Assembly (NCBI GenBank): GCA_021738385.1
Contig: JAIPCF010000015.1
Span: 1-43,167 of the forward strand
Source: Sulfuritalea sp.
GTDB lineage: Bacteria; Pseudomonadota; Gammaproteobacteria; Burkholderiales; Rhodocyclaceae
Direction: 5' to 3'
DNA length: 43,167 bases
Shown piece after piece: positions 1-8,959 of this stretch (position 1 is its first letter; each line of letters begins with the position of its first letter). The notes under the pieces were generated by a model. That model was not told the DNA's origin. It worked only from the letters and a program-made list of their open reading frames with translations, and made no database searches. The translations under genes and the position numbers were made by a program.

Positions 1-2
1 GG

Positions 3-302
3 CAGATGCCGCTGGTCATCGTCGGAGTAATGCTGTTGATATCAGGACCAGCCATGGTGCTCGCCTGGTTCAAGCTGCGCAGCCGCAACCTTGGTCCGAT
101 ACTCGATGCCAACGGCTGGGCTGTGAATGCCCGCGCGCGCATCAATATTCCTTTCGGCACTTCGCTGACGCAACTGGCGCGCTTACCCGAAGGGGCGGAA
201 CGTACGCTGAGCGATCCTTATGCGGAAAAGGAACAACCGTGGGGGCTCTATTCTGTTATTGCTCTGATCGTGTTCTTCGCGGCAATCTGGCTGACGCGCT
301 GA
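3..302 (+). CDS. C-terminal part of an unrecognised membrane protein (5' end outside window)
   Basis: The frame is open from the window edge to a TGA at 300-302, so the gene probably begins upstream; an ATG at 6 could be internal. The visible part has a hydrophobic segment at its start (VIVGVMLLISGPAMVLAWF) and a second at its end (LYSVIALIVFFAAIWL). A polar stretch of about 60 residues lies between them, with a Gly/Asn-rich LDANGWAVNARARINIPFG block. That block looks conserved, but I cannot attach it to a named family. The polar middle most likely sits on one face of the membrane. No function is proposed. The next gene is on the opposite strand, so this is the end of a transcription unit. 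Confidence 0.6.
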   Translation, partial: QMPLVIVGVMLLISGPAMVLAWFKLRSRNLGPILDANGWAVNARARINIPFGTSLTQLARLPEGAERTLSDPYAEKEQPWGLYSVIALIVFFAAIWLTR

Positions 303-335
303 AGCCAGTCCGCGCCGGGCGGGTAGCAGCCGGAT

Positions 336-1286
336 TCAGGGCACAACGCGCACACAGATCTTGCCGTGCACCTGGCCTTGCTCCATCTGCTGCTGGGCGC
401 AAGCGACTTGAGCCAGGCTGACGGTTTCCTGAATATGCGGAACAATGGTCTGATCGACGGCAAGTCGCGCCAGGCGACGCAGGAGCTCGCTATCGATCTT
501 GAGCAAAAAGGGCACGCAACGTTGTCGCGAGCTCAGCCGCGCCAACAGGGCTGACCCATACAGCGCCGCGCGCGGCATGGTGTTGATGTAGATACCCAGG
601 GTGTTCAGACGCGGTCTTGCCTCGGCAAAAGATGACACTGCCGCCGCATCAAAGATCACATCGAAACGCCGATCAAGCGCCAGCCAATTCCCTTTTTTGT
701 AATCAATCACGCGCTCGGCACCCAGGCCGAGCACGTAATCGATGTTCGCCGCGCCGCACACCCCGGTGACTTGAGCGCCCAGCAAACAGGCGATCTGCAC
801 CGCCGCCGAACCCACGGCGCCGGACGCCCCGGTAATCAGGATCGACTGCCCCTGGTTGAGGTGGGCAATGTCCGCCAATGACTGCAAGGCGGTTCCGGCG
901 GCAACTGGCAAACAGGCAGCTACTTCATCGCTGAGCTCAGAGGGTGTCGGCGTGACCAATTCGGTATCCAGGGCGACGAACTGAGCGCATGCTCCCTGCC
1001 CGTTCATCGGGTTGACCGAACCAAATACGCGCTGCCCGACGATGTAGTCCTCAACATCGGCACCAAGCGCGGTGACGACGCCGGCAAAATCCTTGCCTTT
1101 GATCGCCGGGCGTTTGGGACGCCCTACAAGGCGCAGGATGCCGCTGCGTAGTTTGAAATCAACCGGATTCAGGCTCGCCACGTTCACGCGAACCTGAACC
1201 TCGCCGCGCCCCGGTTGCGGTACCGCGATCTCGCTTAGCTTTAGAACAGAGGCGTCGCCAAAGTGCTCATATGTCACTGCCTGCAT
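336..1286 (-). CDS. Zinc-independent MDR-family NADPH:quinone reductase-like oxidoreductase
   Basis: A 316-residue protein of the medium-chain dehydrogenase/reductase superfamily, quinone reductase branch. The N-terminal GroES-like half contains VNVASLNPVDFKLRSG and the KGKDFAGVV strand. The Rossmann half has the nucleotide motif ITGASGAVGSAAVQIA and a downstream VIDYKKG. The cysteine and histidine ligands of the zinc alcohol dehydrogenases are absent, which fits quinone or enone reductases that use NADPH. The open frame runs much further upstream. I chose the ATG at 1286 because the family begins with MQAVxxxxFG and a GGGAG ribosome site lies just before it. It is divergent from the acetyltransferase gene across about 200 bp. 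The substrate cannot be told from sequence. Confidence 0.85.
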   Translation of the reverse strand: MQAVTYEHFGDASVLKLSEIAVPQPGRGEVQVRVNVASLNPVDFKLRSGILRLVGRPKRPAIKGKDFAGVVTALGADVEDYIVGQRVFGSVNPMNGQGACAQFVALDTELVTPTPSELSDEVAACLPVAAGTALQSLADIAHLNQGQSILITGASGAVGSAAVQIACLLGAQVTGVCGAANIDYVLGLGAERVIDYKKGNWLALDRRFDVIFDAAAVSSFAEARPRLNTLGIYINTMPRAALYGSALLARLSSRQRCVPFLLKIDSELLRRLARLAVDQTIVPHIQETVSLAQVACAQQQMEQGQVHGKICVRVVP

Positions 1287-1484
1287 GTCTGACTCCCGTG
1301 CTTCAATGGCGCATTGAACCACAGTGCGGTGTGGGATCAGGAGTAAAGCGCGGACTTTGCCGTTCCGCTCCGGTCCGGCGCCGCTGCTGTGGCACAATTG
1401 CTTGCTTCCTGCTCTGCGGCGACGCGAACAGAACCCATCCTTCCGGGACGCGATTCCCAGGTTCCCGCAGGGGCCAAAATACCC

Positions 1485-4181
1485 ATGACAATCCGCAATC
1501 TCGAGTTTCTCTTTCGTCCCAAGTCGATCGCCGTCGTTGCCGACGCCGACCCGAAAAGCGCCGACGAATCGAGCCGCTACGCCGAGGTGGTGTTGCGCAA
1601 TCTTGCCGCTGGCGGTTTTACTGGCCCGGTGCTTCGCGTCACTGCGACCACGCGCTCGCTGTTCGGCATGGGTACCCATGTGCACATTGATGCACTCGAG
1701 ATCGTGCCCGAGTTGGCTGTTGTCTGCGTGCCGCTCAAGGACGTGGCAAAAATTGTAGCGCGGCTCGGGGCCCGTGGCACGCGCGCGGTGATTGTCGGAT
1801 CTTCGATACACGAGAACCTGAAAGGCAGCGAGATTGCTTTGGCGCGCAATGCGATTCTCGACGCGGCCCGGCCCAATCTGGTGCGGATTCTCGGACCGGG
1901 CAGTGGCGGTCTGGTGGTTCCTGGCAGCGCGCTCAATGCCAGCGTGTCGCCCGTCAATGCGATACCCGGCAGGATTGCACTGATTGCGCAATCGGCAGCG
2001 GTGGGTGCCGCCGTGCTCGATCGCGCCAACAGTAGGGGAATCGGGTTTTCGTCGGTGATTCATCTGGGTTCTGCCGTTGATATCGACCTGGCTGACGCGC
2101 TTGACTGGCTCGCAGCCGACCCTCACACCGAAGCGATTCTGGTGCAGTTCGAGACGGTGACGGTAGGCCACAAGTTCATGTCGGCCGCGCGCGCCGCCGC
2201 GCGTAACAAACCCGTGGTTGCCATTCGCGGCGGCGGCGTAGCGGCAGGCGATTCGAATGACGCGTTCAGCACAGACGATGTCTATGAAGCGGCGATGCGC
2301 CGCGCCGGCTGGGTTCGTATCGGCACGCTGGAAGATCTGTTCGATGCCGCAGAGGCATTGGCCCGGGTGCGCCCGATGATTGGCGAGCGGCTGAGCATTT
2401 TGGCCAATGGCCGGGGCTTCGGGCGCATCGCCGCCGACGCGCTGCTGAGCTCTCGCGGTCGCCTTGCCGAGCTATCCAAAGAGACACTCAGGCAGTTGAA
2501 GAAACTTTTGGGCACCCATTCCTTGACAGGGAATCCTGTGGCTCTGCCTGCCGATGTTACTGCCGAAGAATGGTCTGCCGCGCTTAAAATCCTGCTCGCC
2601 GATAGCGAGACGGACGCGGTGTTGACGGTGTATTCCCCGTCTCCGTTCGCCTCGAGCGCCGACGTCGCCACGGCAATATGCAGCGTGGCCAAAGCCAGCG
2701 AGCGCAACGTATTTACCTGCTGGGTAGGCGGCGATGCGATGCTCGAGGCTCAGCAAATCGCCGCGTGGCATGGCGTGCTGAGCCATGACTCGGCAGAAAA
2801 GGCCATCGCGATTTTTCTCGGTATCGTGAACTACGAACGCAACCGCGAACTGCTGGCTCAAATGCCGTCCTCAGTCGCGCAGGACTTCACGCCCAACATC
2901 AATGCCGCTCGCGATGTGATTGCTGAAGCCATTGATGCCGGCAGCGATACGCTTTCGCCGCGTCAGACCCGCCGTCTGCTGCAGGCCTATGGTATCGATC
3001 TTGCCGAGTATCCCCTGGCTCGCAGCCTCGAAGAGGCGATTCAACGCGCCGACGACATCGGATATCCGGTGGATCTGGGCTTGGTGCTGGCCAATCGGGG
3101 CGGACATGAAATGGCTGCAACCGGACTGCGCTCGCCGGCCGACATCCAGATTGCTGTGCGCGGTCTGCGCAGCAATGTGCGTGAGCAGAATCCGGAGCGG
3201 CGCATCAGCGGTTACCGGTTGCGGCCCAGCGCCTCGCGCAGCGGTATCGACCCGCTGCAAATTGGCGTCGCCAGCGACCCGGTATTCGGGCCGGTGATTT
3301 TTCTCGGCCCCGCCAATGACGGTGGCGTCAAATCGGGCAACTGCGCGTTGGCGCTGCCGCCATTGAACATGACGCTGGCTCAGGATTTGATATCACGCTG
3401 TCGTTTTGCTGCCGAGCTTCAGGCCGCCGAGCGCGCAGCGCTGGTAAAGGCCGCCTGCCAGACACTGGTGCGGATTTCTCAACTGCTCACGGATATCGAC
3501 GAAGTCGCCACCCTTGAACTCGACCCGGTGCACCTCGAGAGCACTGGCATGTTGGTGCTCGATGCGCAAATCGGCATAGAAAAACGCGAGCGCAAACAGG
3601 GGTTGCGACGCTTTGCGATTCGTCCTTATCCCAAAGAACTAGAACAACGCGTTACCTGGCAGGGGCGCCGGATCCTGATTAGGCCGATCCGGCCGGAGGA
3701 TGAAAACACCCTGGGCGATCTGCTCGGCTCGCTGGAGCCGGAAGATTCGCGCATGCGATTCTTTGGTGCCATGCGTAGCCTGCCGCGCTCGCAACTCGCC
3801 CGCTTTACCCAGATCGACTACGATCGCGAAATGGCGCTGGTGGCGATCGAGCGTGACAAGGAAGGTGTCGAACACTCGCTCGGAGAAGTTCGCGCCGTGA
3901 CCGATCCGGACAACCATGCCGCCGACTTCGCCATTGTTGTCCGTTCGGAACTCAAGGGCCAGGGACTTGGCCGCCTGTTGCTGCAAAGCATCATCGACTA
4001 TTCGCGCAGCCGCGGCACCGATGAACTGCGCGGCGAAACCTTGGGCGCCAATTTACGCATGCAGCATTTGGCGCGCGATCTGGGATTCGAGTTGAAGTCC
4101 GGCGCGGATCTGGGTACGGTCGAGTTGCGCCTGATTCTGCGCCCGCCGTCGCGCCCGGCAGCAAAGGCGAACCGGCTCTGA
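1485..4181 (+). CDS. Pat-type protein lysine acetyltransferase (NDP-forming acyl-CoA synthetase-like domain plus GNAT)
   Basis: An 898-residue fusion with the architecture of Salmonella Pat / E. coli PatZ. It has a CoA-binding domain (LFRPKSIAVV near the start), a succinyl-CoA-ligase-like domain (about 150-310, RILGPGSGG and IALIAQSAAVG), an ATP-grasp-like region (about 500-710), and a C-terminal GNAT domain (about 725-880) with the acetyl-CoA loop GQGLGR at 825-830. Where NDP-forming acetyl-CoA synthetases carry the phosphorylated His of an HTG motif, this protein reads AGDSNDAFSTDD with no His. Pat enzymes are likewise synthetase-dead and use the domain for sensing. The family acetylates lysines of acyl-CoA synthetases, often under cAMP or acetyl-CoA control. 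The ATG at 1485 is preferred over an upstream ATG because conserved sequence begins there and AGGGG lies upstream. Confidence 0.85.
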   Translation: MTIRNLEFLFRPKSIAVVADADPKSADESSRYAEVVLRNLAAGGFTGPVLRVTATTRSLFGMGTHVHIDALEIVPELAVVCVPLKDVAKIVARLGARGTRAVIVGSSIHENLKGSEIALARNAILDAARPNLVRILGPGSGGLVVPGSALNASVSPVNAIPGRIALIAQSAAVGAAVLDRANSRGIGFSSVIHLGSAVDIDLADALDWLAADPHTEAILVQFETVTVGHKFMSAARAAARNKPVVAIRGGGVAAGDSNDAFSTDDVYEAAMRRAGWVRIGTLEDLFDAAEALARVRPMIGERLSILANGRGFGRIAADALLSSRGRLAELSKETLRQLKKLLGTHSLTGNPVALPADVTAEEWSAALKILLADSETDAVLTVYSPSPFASSADVATAICSVAKASERNVFTCWVGGDAMLEAQQIAAWHGVLSHDSAEKAIAIFLGIVNYERNRELLAQMPSSVAQDFTPNINAARDVIAEAIDAGSDTLSPRQTRRLLQAYGIDLAEYPLARSLEEAIQRADDIGYPVDLGLVLANRGGHEMAATGLRSPADIQIAVRGLRSNVREQNPERRISGYRLRPSASRSGIDPLQIGVASDPVFGPVIFLGPANDGGVKSGNCALALPPLNMTLAQDLISRCRFAAELQAAERAALVKAACQTLVRISQLLTDIDEVATLELDPVHLESTGMLVLDAQIGIEKRERKQGLRRFAIRPYPKELEQRVTWQGRRILIRPIRPEDENTLGDLLGSLEPEDSRMRFFGAMRSLPRSQLARFTQIDYDREMALVAIERDKEGVEHSLGEVRAVTDPDNHAADFAIVVRSELKGQGLGRLLLQSIIDYSRSRGTDELRGETLGANLRMQHLARDLGFELKSGADLGTVELRLILRPPSRPAAKANRL

Positions 4182-4248
4182 GCCGGATCAAGCATGAACA
4201 GGCAGCGCCTCGGTGGGGTGAAGAAAACAAAGCAAACCGCAGACAGAG

Positions 4249-4332
4249 AAAAGTCGGCGCTGGTGAAGCAACTGCGCTACAGGGCGGTCGAGCACAAGAC
4301 GCTCTCCTCGTAGTAGCGGATGGCGAGACGGC
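4249..4332 (+). repeat. Dispersed repeat, long form, copy A
   Basis: An 84-bp copy of the window's dispersed repeat, written so that it begins AAAAGTCGGCGCTGG and ends CGAGACGGC. It differs from the copy at 7366 at only three bases. One of these changes turns the CGCC arm of the internal hairpin into CGTA, so this copy probably folds less well. Its reverse-strand frame, starting Ala-Val-Ser-Pro, is open through all 28 codons even though it lies between genes. It sits 67 bp after the acetyltransferase stop and ends 18 bp before the EamA transporter start, so it forms most of that gene's leader. Confidence 0.9.
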
Positions 4333-4350
4333 GGTACTACCGGTTACGAC

Positions 4351-5226
4351 ATGTCACTTGCCGCTGATACTCGACCGGCCGGCGTCATATTCATCGCGCT
4401 GTCGGCGATCGCCTTCGGCTCGATGGCGATTTTTGGCAAGCTGGCCTACGTAGAAGGCATACGACTGGACAGCCTGTTGTTTCTGCGTTTTGGCATCGCG
4501 GGTGTCGTCATGGCGCTCTGGATGTTGGCGACTCGCCAAACATGGCCGCGTGGAAAAACACTAATTGGCCTGATGTTGATGGGCGGTGTTGGCTACGTCG
4601 GCCAGGCATGGTGCTACTTCACCTCCCTGTCCTATGCCTCCGCCGGACTGACGGCCATGCTGCTCTATCTTTTTCCCGCCATCGTGACGGTATTGCACGC
4701 TTTTCTCGCCCGACGCCGGCTTAGCGGATTGCGGGCGGGTGCAGTGGCCGCCGCTCTGCTCGGCACTGCACTGACTGTCGGCAGCAATGCGGAGGGTCAG
4801 ATCCTCGGTATCGTATTTGGCGTAGCTGCGGCGCTGGTCTATTCGGTTTACATCATCGCCGGCGAGCGCATTACCGCCGGTATCGGCGCCATCCCGGCGG
4901 CAACGGTCATCATGCTCTCGGCGGCGACCACCTCGGCATTGGTCGTCTTTTCGCGCGGCTACGCCGCTCCGGCAACGACGATGGGCTGGAGCGCGGTTCT
5001 GGCCATTGCCCTGGTGTGTACCGTCGTCGCCATCGTGGCGTTTTTTGCCGGGCTGTCACGGCTGGGTGCGCCAGACGCCTCGACGCTATCCACGCTGGAA
5101 CCCGTTGCCACCATCGTTCTTGCAGCGCTGTTTCTTGGCGAGACAATCCTGCCGCTGCAGATGCTGGGCGGCGCCATCATCCTCGTCGCTGCAATCACCC
5201 TGGCCCGCTACGGCAAGGTGCATTAG
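4351..5226 (+). CDS. EamA/DMT-superfamily transporter
   Basis: A 291-residue inner-membrane protein with about ten hydrophobic segments arranged as two EamA repeats. The first begins at IFIALSAIAFGSMAIFGKL and the second at about residue 150 (ILGIVFGVAAALVYSVYII). The C-terminal half ends with the family-typical STLEPVATIVLAALFLGE. Members export or exchange small metabolites such as amino acids and nucleosides; the substrate is not predictable. The ATG at 4351 begins just ahead of the first membrane segment. No good ribosome site is seen, perhaps because the repeat ending at 4332 occupies the leader. The bufferin operon follows 164 bp downstream and is probably separate. Confidence 0.85.
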   Translation: MSLAADTRPAGVIFIALSAIAFGSMAIFGKLAYVEGIRLDSLLFLRFGIAGVVMALWMLATRQTWPRGKTLIGLMLMGGVGYVGQAWCYFTSLSYASAGLTAMLLYLFPAIVTVLHAFLARRRLSGLRAGAVAAALLGTALTVGSNAEGQILGIVFGVAAALVYSVYIIAGERITAGIGAIPAATVIMLSAATTSALVVFSRGYAAPATTMGWSAVLAIALVCTVVAIVAFFAGLSRLGAPDASTLSTLEPVATIVLAALFLGETILPLQMLGGAIILVAAITLARYGKVH

Positions 5227-5274
5227 GTTTTGTCGCCCACAAACACAGCAGAAGTCGAAAAAGTATTTGACACC

Positions 5275-5305
5275 TGTAAGGAACGCTTACGAGCGGCGAC
5301 AACTC
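5275..5305 (+). promoter_or_regulatory. Candidate regulated promoter of the bufferin operon
   Basis: The 164-bp gap before bufA contains TGTAAGGAACGCTTACGA, in which GTAAG and CTTAC form a perfect inverted repeat around GAACG. GCGGCGACAAC follows shortly after. Bufferin operons are commonly controlled by ECF sigma factors, and a -35-like TGTAAGGAA followed by a C/G-rich -10 would suit that. A TTGACA-like hexamer overlaps the left side at about 5268. No matching sigma gene lies in the window, so this is a pattern-level suggestion only. Confidence 0.3.
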
Positions 5306-5390
5306 AGTACCAAATCGTTTGCGGTTGCGCCCTCACAGGCAATCTGTACCGCCGGAATGGACATATTTCAACAAACTCAGGAGATACGAC

Positions 5391-5663
5391 ATGAACCAGA
5401 AGACAACAGGAATTGCCCTTGCAACCGCCGCCGCCGCCATTTTTGCAATGGGTGGCATGGCAGCAACCCCGGCGTTTGCGGGCATGGACGGCGTGAATTG
5501 CGTCGGTGCCAATTCGTGCAAAGGCCACTCGGAATGCAAGTCGGCCAAGAATGAATGCAAGGGCCTCAACGCCTGCAAGGGTCAAGGTTGGGTCAAGAAA
5601 GCCAGCGCCAAAGAGTGCACCGATGCGGGCGGCACTGTCCAGAAAACCGAAATGAAGAAGTAA
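5391..5663 (+). CDS. bufA: Bufferin precursor peptide, BufA2-like
   Basis: A 90-residue precursor with a Sec-type signal peptide, cut probably after TPAFA at residue 30. The mature part is cysteine-rich, with Cys at 37, 43, 49, 56, 62 and 76 in a repeating CKG/ECK spacing ([21 protein letters not shown]). This matches bufferins, ribosomally made periplasmic peptides whose cysteines are modified by a DUF692 enzyme with a DUF2063 partner and which bind copper. A strong AGGAG site precedes the ATG at 5391. The modifying enzymes BufB and BufC follow directly. Six core cysteines and the ACKGQGW motif place it nearer the BufA2 type than the DUF2282 BufA1 type; that subtype call is from memory of the family. 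Confidence 0.85.
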   Translation: MNQKTTGIALATAAAAIFAMGGMAATPAFAGMDGVNCVGANSCKGHSECKSAKNECKGLNACKGQGWVKKASAKECTDAGGTVQKTEMKK

Positions 5664-5728
5664 TCAGGCTCAATGCAAACGAGGTACTCGCACGGCATGG
5701 GCCGAGCGAGTACCTTGCAACGATACCC

Positions 5729-6586
5729 ATGAACAAACATCTGGAAGGCTTCGGCCTTGGTTTGCGCAGCGAACACTATCGTGATTTCGTCGAAAGCCCG
5801 CAGCGCGTGGACTGGCTGGAAATCATTTCCGAGAATTACCTGGTGCCCGGCGGCAAGCCGCTGCACTTTCTTGACCGCATCCGGCGCGACTACCCGATGG
5901 TGATGCACGGCGTATCGCTTTCCATCGGCAGCAGCGACCCTCTCGATTTCAATTACCTCAGACAGCTCAAAGCGCTGGCCGGGCGTGTCGAGCCGGCATG
6001 GATTTCCGATCACCTGTGCTGGACTGGCACCGACGCCATCAATCTGCATGACCTGCTGCCCCTGCCCTATACCGAACAATGCCTGCGCCACGTCTCCGCG
6101 CGCATCGTGCAGGTACAGGATTTCCTGGGCCGGCCGCTGGTAATGGAAAACGCCTCGACTTATGTGACATTCCAGAGCGACGAAATCAGCGAGTGGGAAT
6201 TCATCAATGAGCTGGTGCAACGCAGCGGCTGCGAACTGCTGCTGGACGTCAACAATGTCTATGTCAGCAGCGTCAATCACGGCTTCGATCCGCATGCCTT
6301 CATTGATGCGATACCCGTCGCCAGCGTGCGCCAGATTCATCTGGCGGGGCACGAAGATCACGGCGACTACATCATCGACACGCACGACCAATCGATTGTC
6401 GATCCGGTATGGGATCTTTATGCCTACACCATGAAGCGGACCGGCTTCATCCCGACGATGATTGAGCGCGACGACAATATTCCTCCGCTTACCGAATTGA
6501 TTGCCGAACTCGATATGGCGCGAGAAATTGCGCGCGTGGAGGCGAGTGGTGATTCCTCGCGCGGTGCAGAGCGGGTCGCGGCATGA
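5729..6586 (+). CDS. bufB: BufB: DUF692 (MbnB-like) multinuclear iron enzyme that modifies bufferin
   Basis: A 285-residue TIM-barrel protein of the DUF692/MbnB family. Conserved blocks are [11 protein letters not shown] at the start, [57 protein letters not shown] and [12 protein letters not shown]. The His, Glu and Asp residues in these blocks are the metal ligands of the family, which binds two or three irons and converts cysteines to oxazolone/thioamide or thiooxazole groups. The ATG at 5729 starts at the conserved N terminus; the longer open frame upstream overlaps bufA and has no family similarity. It overlaps bufC by four bases (ATGA). It is cytoplasmic, acting before export of BufA. 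Confidence 0.88.
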   Translation: MNKHLEGFGLGLRSEHYRDFVESPQRVDWLEIISENYLVPGGKPLHFLDRIRRDYPMVMHGVSLSIGSSDPLDFNYLRQLKALAGRVEPAWISDHLCWTGTDAINLHDLLPLPYTEQCLRHVSARIVQVQDFLGRPLVMENASTYVTFQSDEISEWEFINELVQRSGCELLLDVNNVYVSSVNHGFDPHAFIDAIPVASVRQIHLAGHEDHGDYIIDTHDQSIVDPVWDLYAYTMKRTGFIPTMIERDDNIPPLTELIAELDMAREIARVEASGDSSRGAERVAA

Positions 6587-7350
6587 ATACTTTGCTCGCG
6601 TTACAGCAGCGATTTCAAAAGGCCGTCATCAGCGGCGACCAGCAATACGCCAACGCCATGCCTGGCGATGTTCGCGGCCGGCTGGAAATTTACGCCAATG
6701 CCTATCGCGGGCGGCTGATCGATGTCCTGGCCGACAACTACCCGGTGTTATATCGGGCCATGGGCGATGCGGCTTTTCGCGAGTTGGCCAACACCTACAT
6801 CAGCGCGCAGCCCTCGACGTTTCGTTCCGTACGCTGGTACGGCGATGGTCTGGTGGATTTCATCACCGAAGAAGACGATCGTATTCCGCATCCGGCTCTG
6901 GCCGACATCGCGCGCATGGACTGGGCCACGCGCGCCGCCTTCGATGCCGCTGACGCCAATCCGCTGACGCATGCCGAACTTGCGGGTATTGCGCCGGAGA
7001 AATGGTCAGATTTACGCTTTTCGCTGGTGCCTTCTTTTGACTTGATCGACATCGATTGGGCCATCGAGGCTCTTTGGCATGCGCTGAATAACGACGAGAA
7101 CGCTGAAACCGAAGCGCCGGAAGCGCATCGCCATAGCCTGATTATCTGGCGTTACGGTCTTGAGACCCGTTGGCGCGCTTTGCAGCCGCTGGAGGCGTTG
7201 GCTTTGAAAGCCGTTCAAAGCGGCGCCAGCTTTGCACAGTGCTGCGTCACCTTGATGGAAAACGGGAGCACCGATCCGGCGGCGGAAGCCGCGCAGTTTT
7301 TGCAACTCTGGATCACGGAAGGTGTTTTGGCGAGTGTTTTGAGCGGGTGA
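6583..7350 (+). CDS. bufC: BufC: DUF2063 putative DNA-binding-like partner of BufB
   Basis: A 255-residue protein with an N-terminal DUF2063 domain ([15 protein letters not shown], then [27 protein letters not shown]). The C-terminal half is the second domain usual in this family. In bufferin and related clusters the DUF2063 protein forms a complex with the DUF692 enzyme and presents the peptide leader. It plays the part that MbnC plays in methanobactin synthesis. Its start overlaps the bufB stop, so the two are likely made in a fixed ratio. The operon ends here; 15 bp after the stop begins a long copy of the dispersed repeat. Confidence 0.85.
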   Translation: MNTLLALQQRFQKAVISGDQQYANAMPGDVRGRLEIYANAYRGRLIDVLADNYPVLYRAMGDAAFRELANTYISAQPSTFRSVRWYGDGLVDFITEEDDRIPHPALADIARMDWATRAAFDAADANPLTHAELAGIAPEKWSDLRFSLVPSFDLIDIDWAIEALWHALNNDENAETEAPEAHRHSLIIWRYGLETRWRALQPLEALALKAVQSGASFAQCCVTLMENGSTDPAAEAAQFLQLWITEGVLASVLSG

Positions 7351-7365
7351 GCTTGGGCTCGGGTG

Positions 7366-7449
7366 AAAACTCGGCGCTGGTGAAGCAACTGCGCTACAGG
7401 GCGGTCGAGCACAAGACGCTCTCCTCGCCGTAGCGGATGGCGAGACGGC
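7366..7449 (+). repeat. Dispersed repeat, long form, copy B
   Basis: An 84-bp copy lying between the convergent bufC and chemoreceptor genes. It has the complete internal hairpin: CGCTAC (7392-7397) with GTAGCG (7430-7435), GGCG (7400-7403) with CGCC (7426-7429), and GAGC (7407-7410) with GCTC (7418-7421), closing a seven-base loop. The reverse-strand frame is open, and it happens to be in frame with the chemoreceptor, starting 11 codons past that gene's stop. It may serve as the end-of-operon structure here. Confidence 0.9.
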
Positions 7450-7482
7450 AAAAACCGATGAAAGGGCTGCTGCGTCGTTTTT

Positions 7483-8703
7483 TCAGGCCTTGAAGCGGGC
7501 GGTCATTCCGTGCAGGCTGACTGAGAGTTCTTTCATTCCCTGCGCCACCTGAACTGCCCGTTCCGAGACCGAGTTGTTGTCTCCCGAGATTTCCGCCAGC
7601 CGATCAATATAGCCGGCGATGCCTTCTCCTGCATGTGCCTGTTGTTGCACCGAGGCGGTGATTTCGTCAGCATCTCGGGTAGTTTCTTGAACTGCGTGTA
7701 CTGACTCGCTCAAGGCAATCGCCACGTCTTCGAGGTGCTCCTGACTGGACCCCAGGGACGACAGCCCGCGCTGGATGGCTTCTTCCACCCCTTCTGACCT
7801 GGATTCCATGGTCTGCGTGACCTTGTCGATCTGGGCTGCCGCGATGGCGGATTTCTCCGCCAGTTTGCGAACTTCGTCGGCGACAACTGCGAATCCACGG
7901 CCCTGCTCCCCGGCGCGTGCCGCTTCGATCGCGGCATTCAAGGCGAGCAAATTGGTCTGATCGGCGATATCGCGGACCTGTTTGGTCATGTCGCTGATTT
8001 CCCGGGTGCTGTCGATGAATTCGGTGGCGGTGTTGGCGATGTCGGCGACTGCGCCTTCCACGGTAGAGATCTCACCGATCATGCGCGACAGGCTTTCGTT
8101 GGCCGCCTGGGCGCTTTCAATGCTTTTGCCAACCTGGTGCCCGACCTTTTCGGTGCTTCCAAGAACCATTTTGGCGCCCGTGGAAAGCGCCCCGATTGCC
8201 GTCCTCGCCTTCGTTGCCAGTTCAGATCGTTGCGAGGCGCTGATCGCAATCTCGTCGGCCACCGCATTGGCCAGCGCTGTTGATTCGTCGAGTCTCGAGT
8301 TGGCGCTGTGCAAATCGACCAGGGTTTGCTGCAGGCGTTGTTGCACGCAGCCGATTTCATAAGCCGCACTTTGCTTGTCTTCGGCCTGAATCTGCAGCGG
8401 GAAATTCAGCTCACCGGCGGCGATGCACTTGAGTGATGTGGCCAATACTTGCGGATCAGCGCCAAGCAGGTTACGCAACAAGCGCTCGAACAGCAGGATG
8501 GCCGCCAGGGCAACGAGCACCGAAGCTGCGCCAAGACCAAGAACCCAAACTTGCGCGGAGTCTGCAAATTCGCGAAGTTCCACATTAGCGCTACCGAACT
8601 CGCTGCCAAGGCGGGCAAACGTCAAATAGCTGTAGCTGCTGGCGGCCACCATAACAAAGGCCAAAACGACAAAAACCACCCAAAGGCGAATGCGCAAGGA
8701 CAT
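7483..8703 (-). CDS. Methyl-accepting chemotaxis protein with a small periplasmic part
   Basis: A 406-residue transducer. The first membrane segment is at about 8-28 and the second at about 52-71, leaving only some 23 residues between them, so it has no sizeable periplasmic sensor domain. A HAMP-like stretch follows (about 72-130). The cytoplasmic signalling coiled coil contains the hairpin-tip consensus [30 protein letters not shown], shown here by its ends [12 protein letters not shown] and [10 protein letters not shown]. Such receptors sense signals within the membrane or cytoplasm, for example energy state, or act through partners. No chemotaxis genes are adjacent. The start at 8703 has only a weak ribosome site. 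The 256 bp upstream of it hold no gene I can support. Confidence 0.88.
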   Translation of the reverse strand: MSLRIRLWVVFVVLAFVMVAASSYSYLTFARLGSEFGSANVELREFADSAQVWVLGLGAASVLVALAAILLFERLLRNLLGADPQVLATSLKCIAAGELNFPLQIQAEDKQSAAYEIGCVQQRLQQTLVDLHSANSRLDESTALANAVADEIAISASQRSELATKARTAIGALSTGAKMVLGSTEKVGHQVGKSIESAQAANESLSRMIGEISTVEGAVADIANTATEFIDSTREISDMTKQVRDIADQTNLLALNAAIEAARAGEQGRGFAVVADEVRKLAEKSAIAAAQIDKVTQTMESRSEGVEEAIQRGLSSLGSSQEHLEDVAIALSESVHAVQETTRDADEITASVQQQAHAGEGIAGYIDRLAEISGDNNSVSERAVQVAQGMKELSVSLHGMTARFKA

Positions 8704-8959
8704 GGTGATCTTTCACATATCAAGGTTGATCGTAGCGGCTTTTAGGTTCCCGTTCTTCGCCGGCCGACGCTGGCGGCTGCGGGACGACTTCGGGATATGG
8801 CTTTTTTTGCGAAAAACCATGAAGACTTTAATGTTTTTTCCAGAGAGGTACGCATAATTTGTTCTATCTCCGAATAAGGCATCCGTGGGAAAACGTCAAA
8901 ACGCTACGCGAAGTACATACAACGGCAACTTGTCTTGCCGGCTTTAGCCCGGGCAGTGT

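Noticed and set aside
336..2171. A 611-codon reverse-strand frame extending the quinone-reductase gene upstream
   Set aside because: The extra part is the antisense of the acetyltransferase gene. The family start with a good ribosome site is at 1286.
5582..6391. A 269-codon reverse-strand frame across bufA and bufB
   Set aside because: It is a shadow of bufB in GC-rich DNA and has no recognisable domain or ribosome site.
8704..8959. ORF starting at 8859 and T/A-rich inverted bits in the gap upstream of the chemoreceptor gene
   Set aside because: The frame overlaps the end of the flavoenzyme gene and shows no domain; the inverted bits are short A/T runs without a GC stem.
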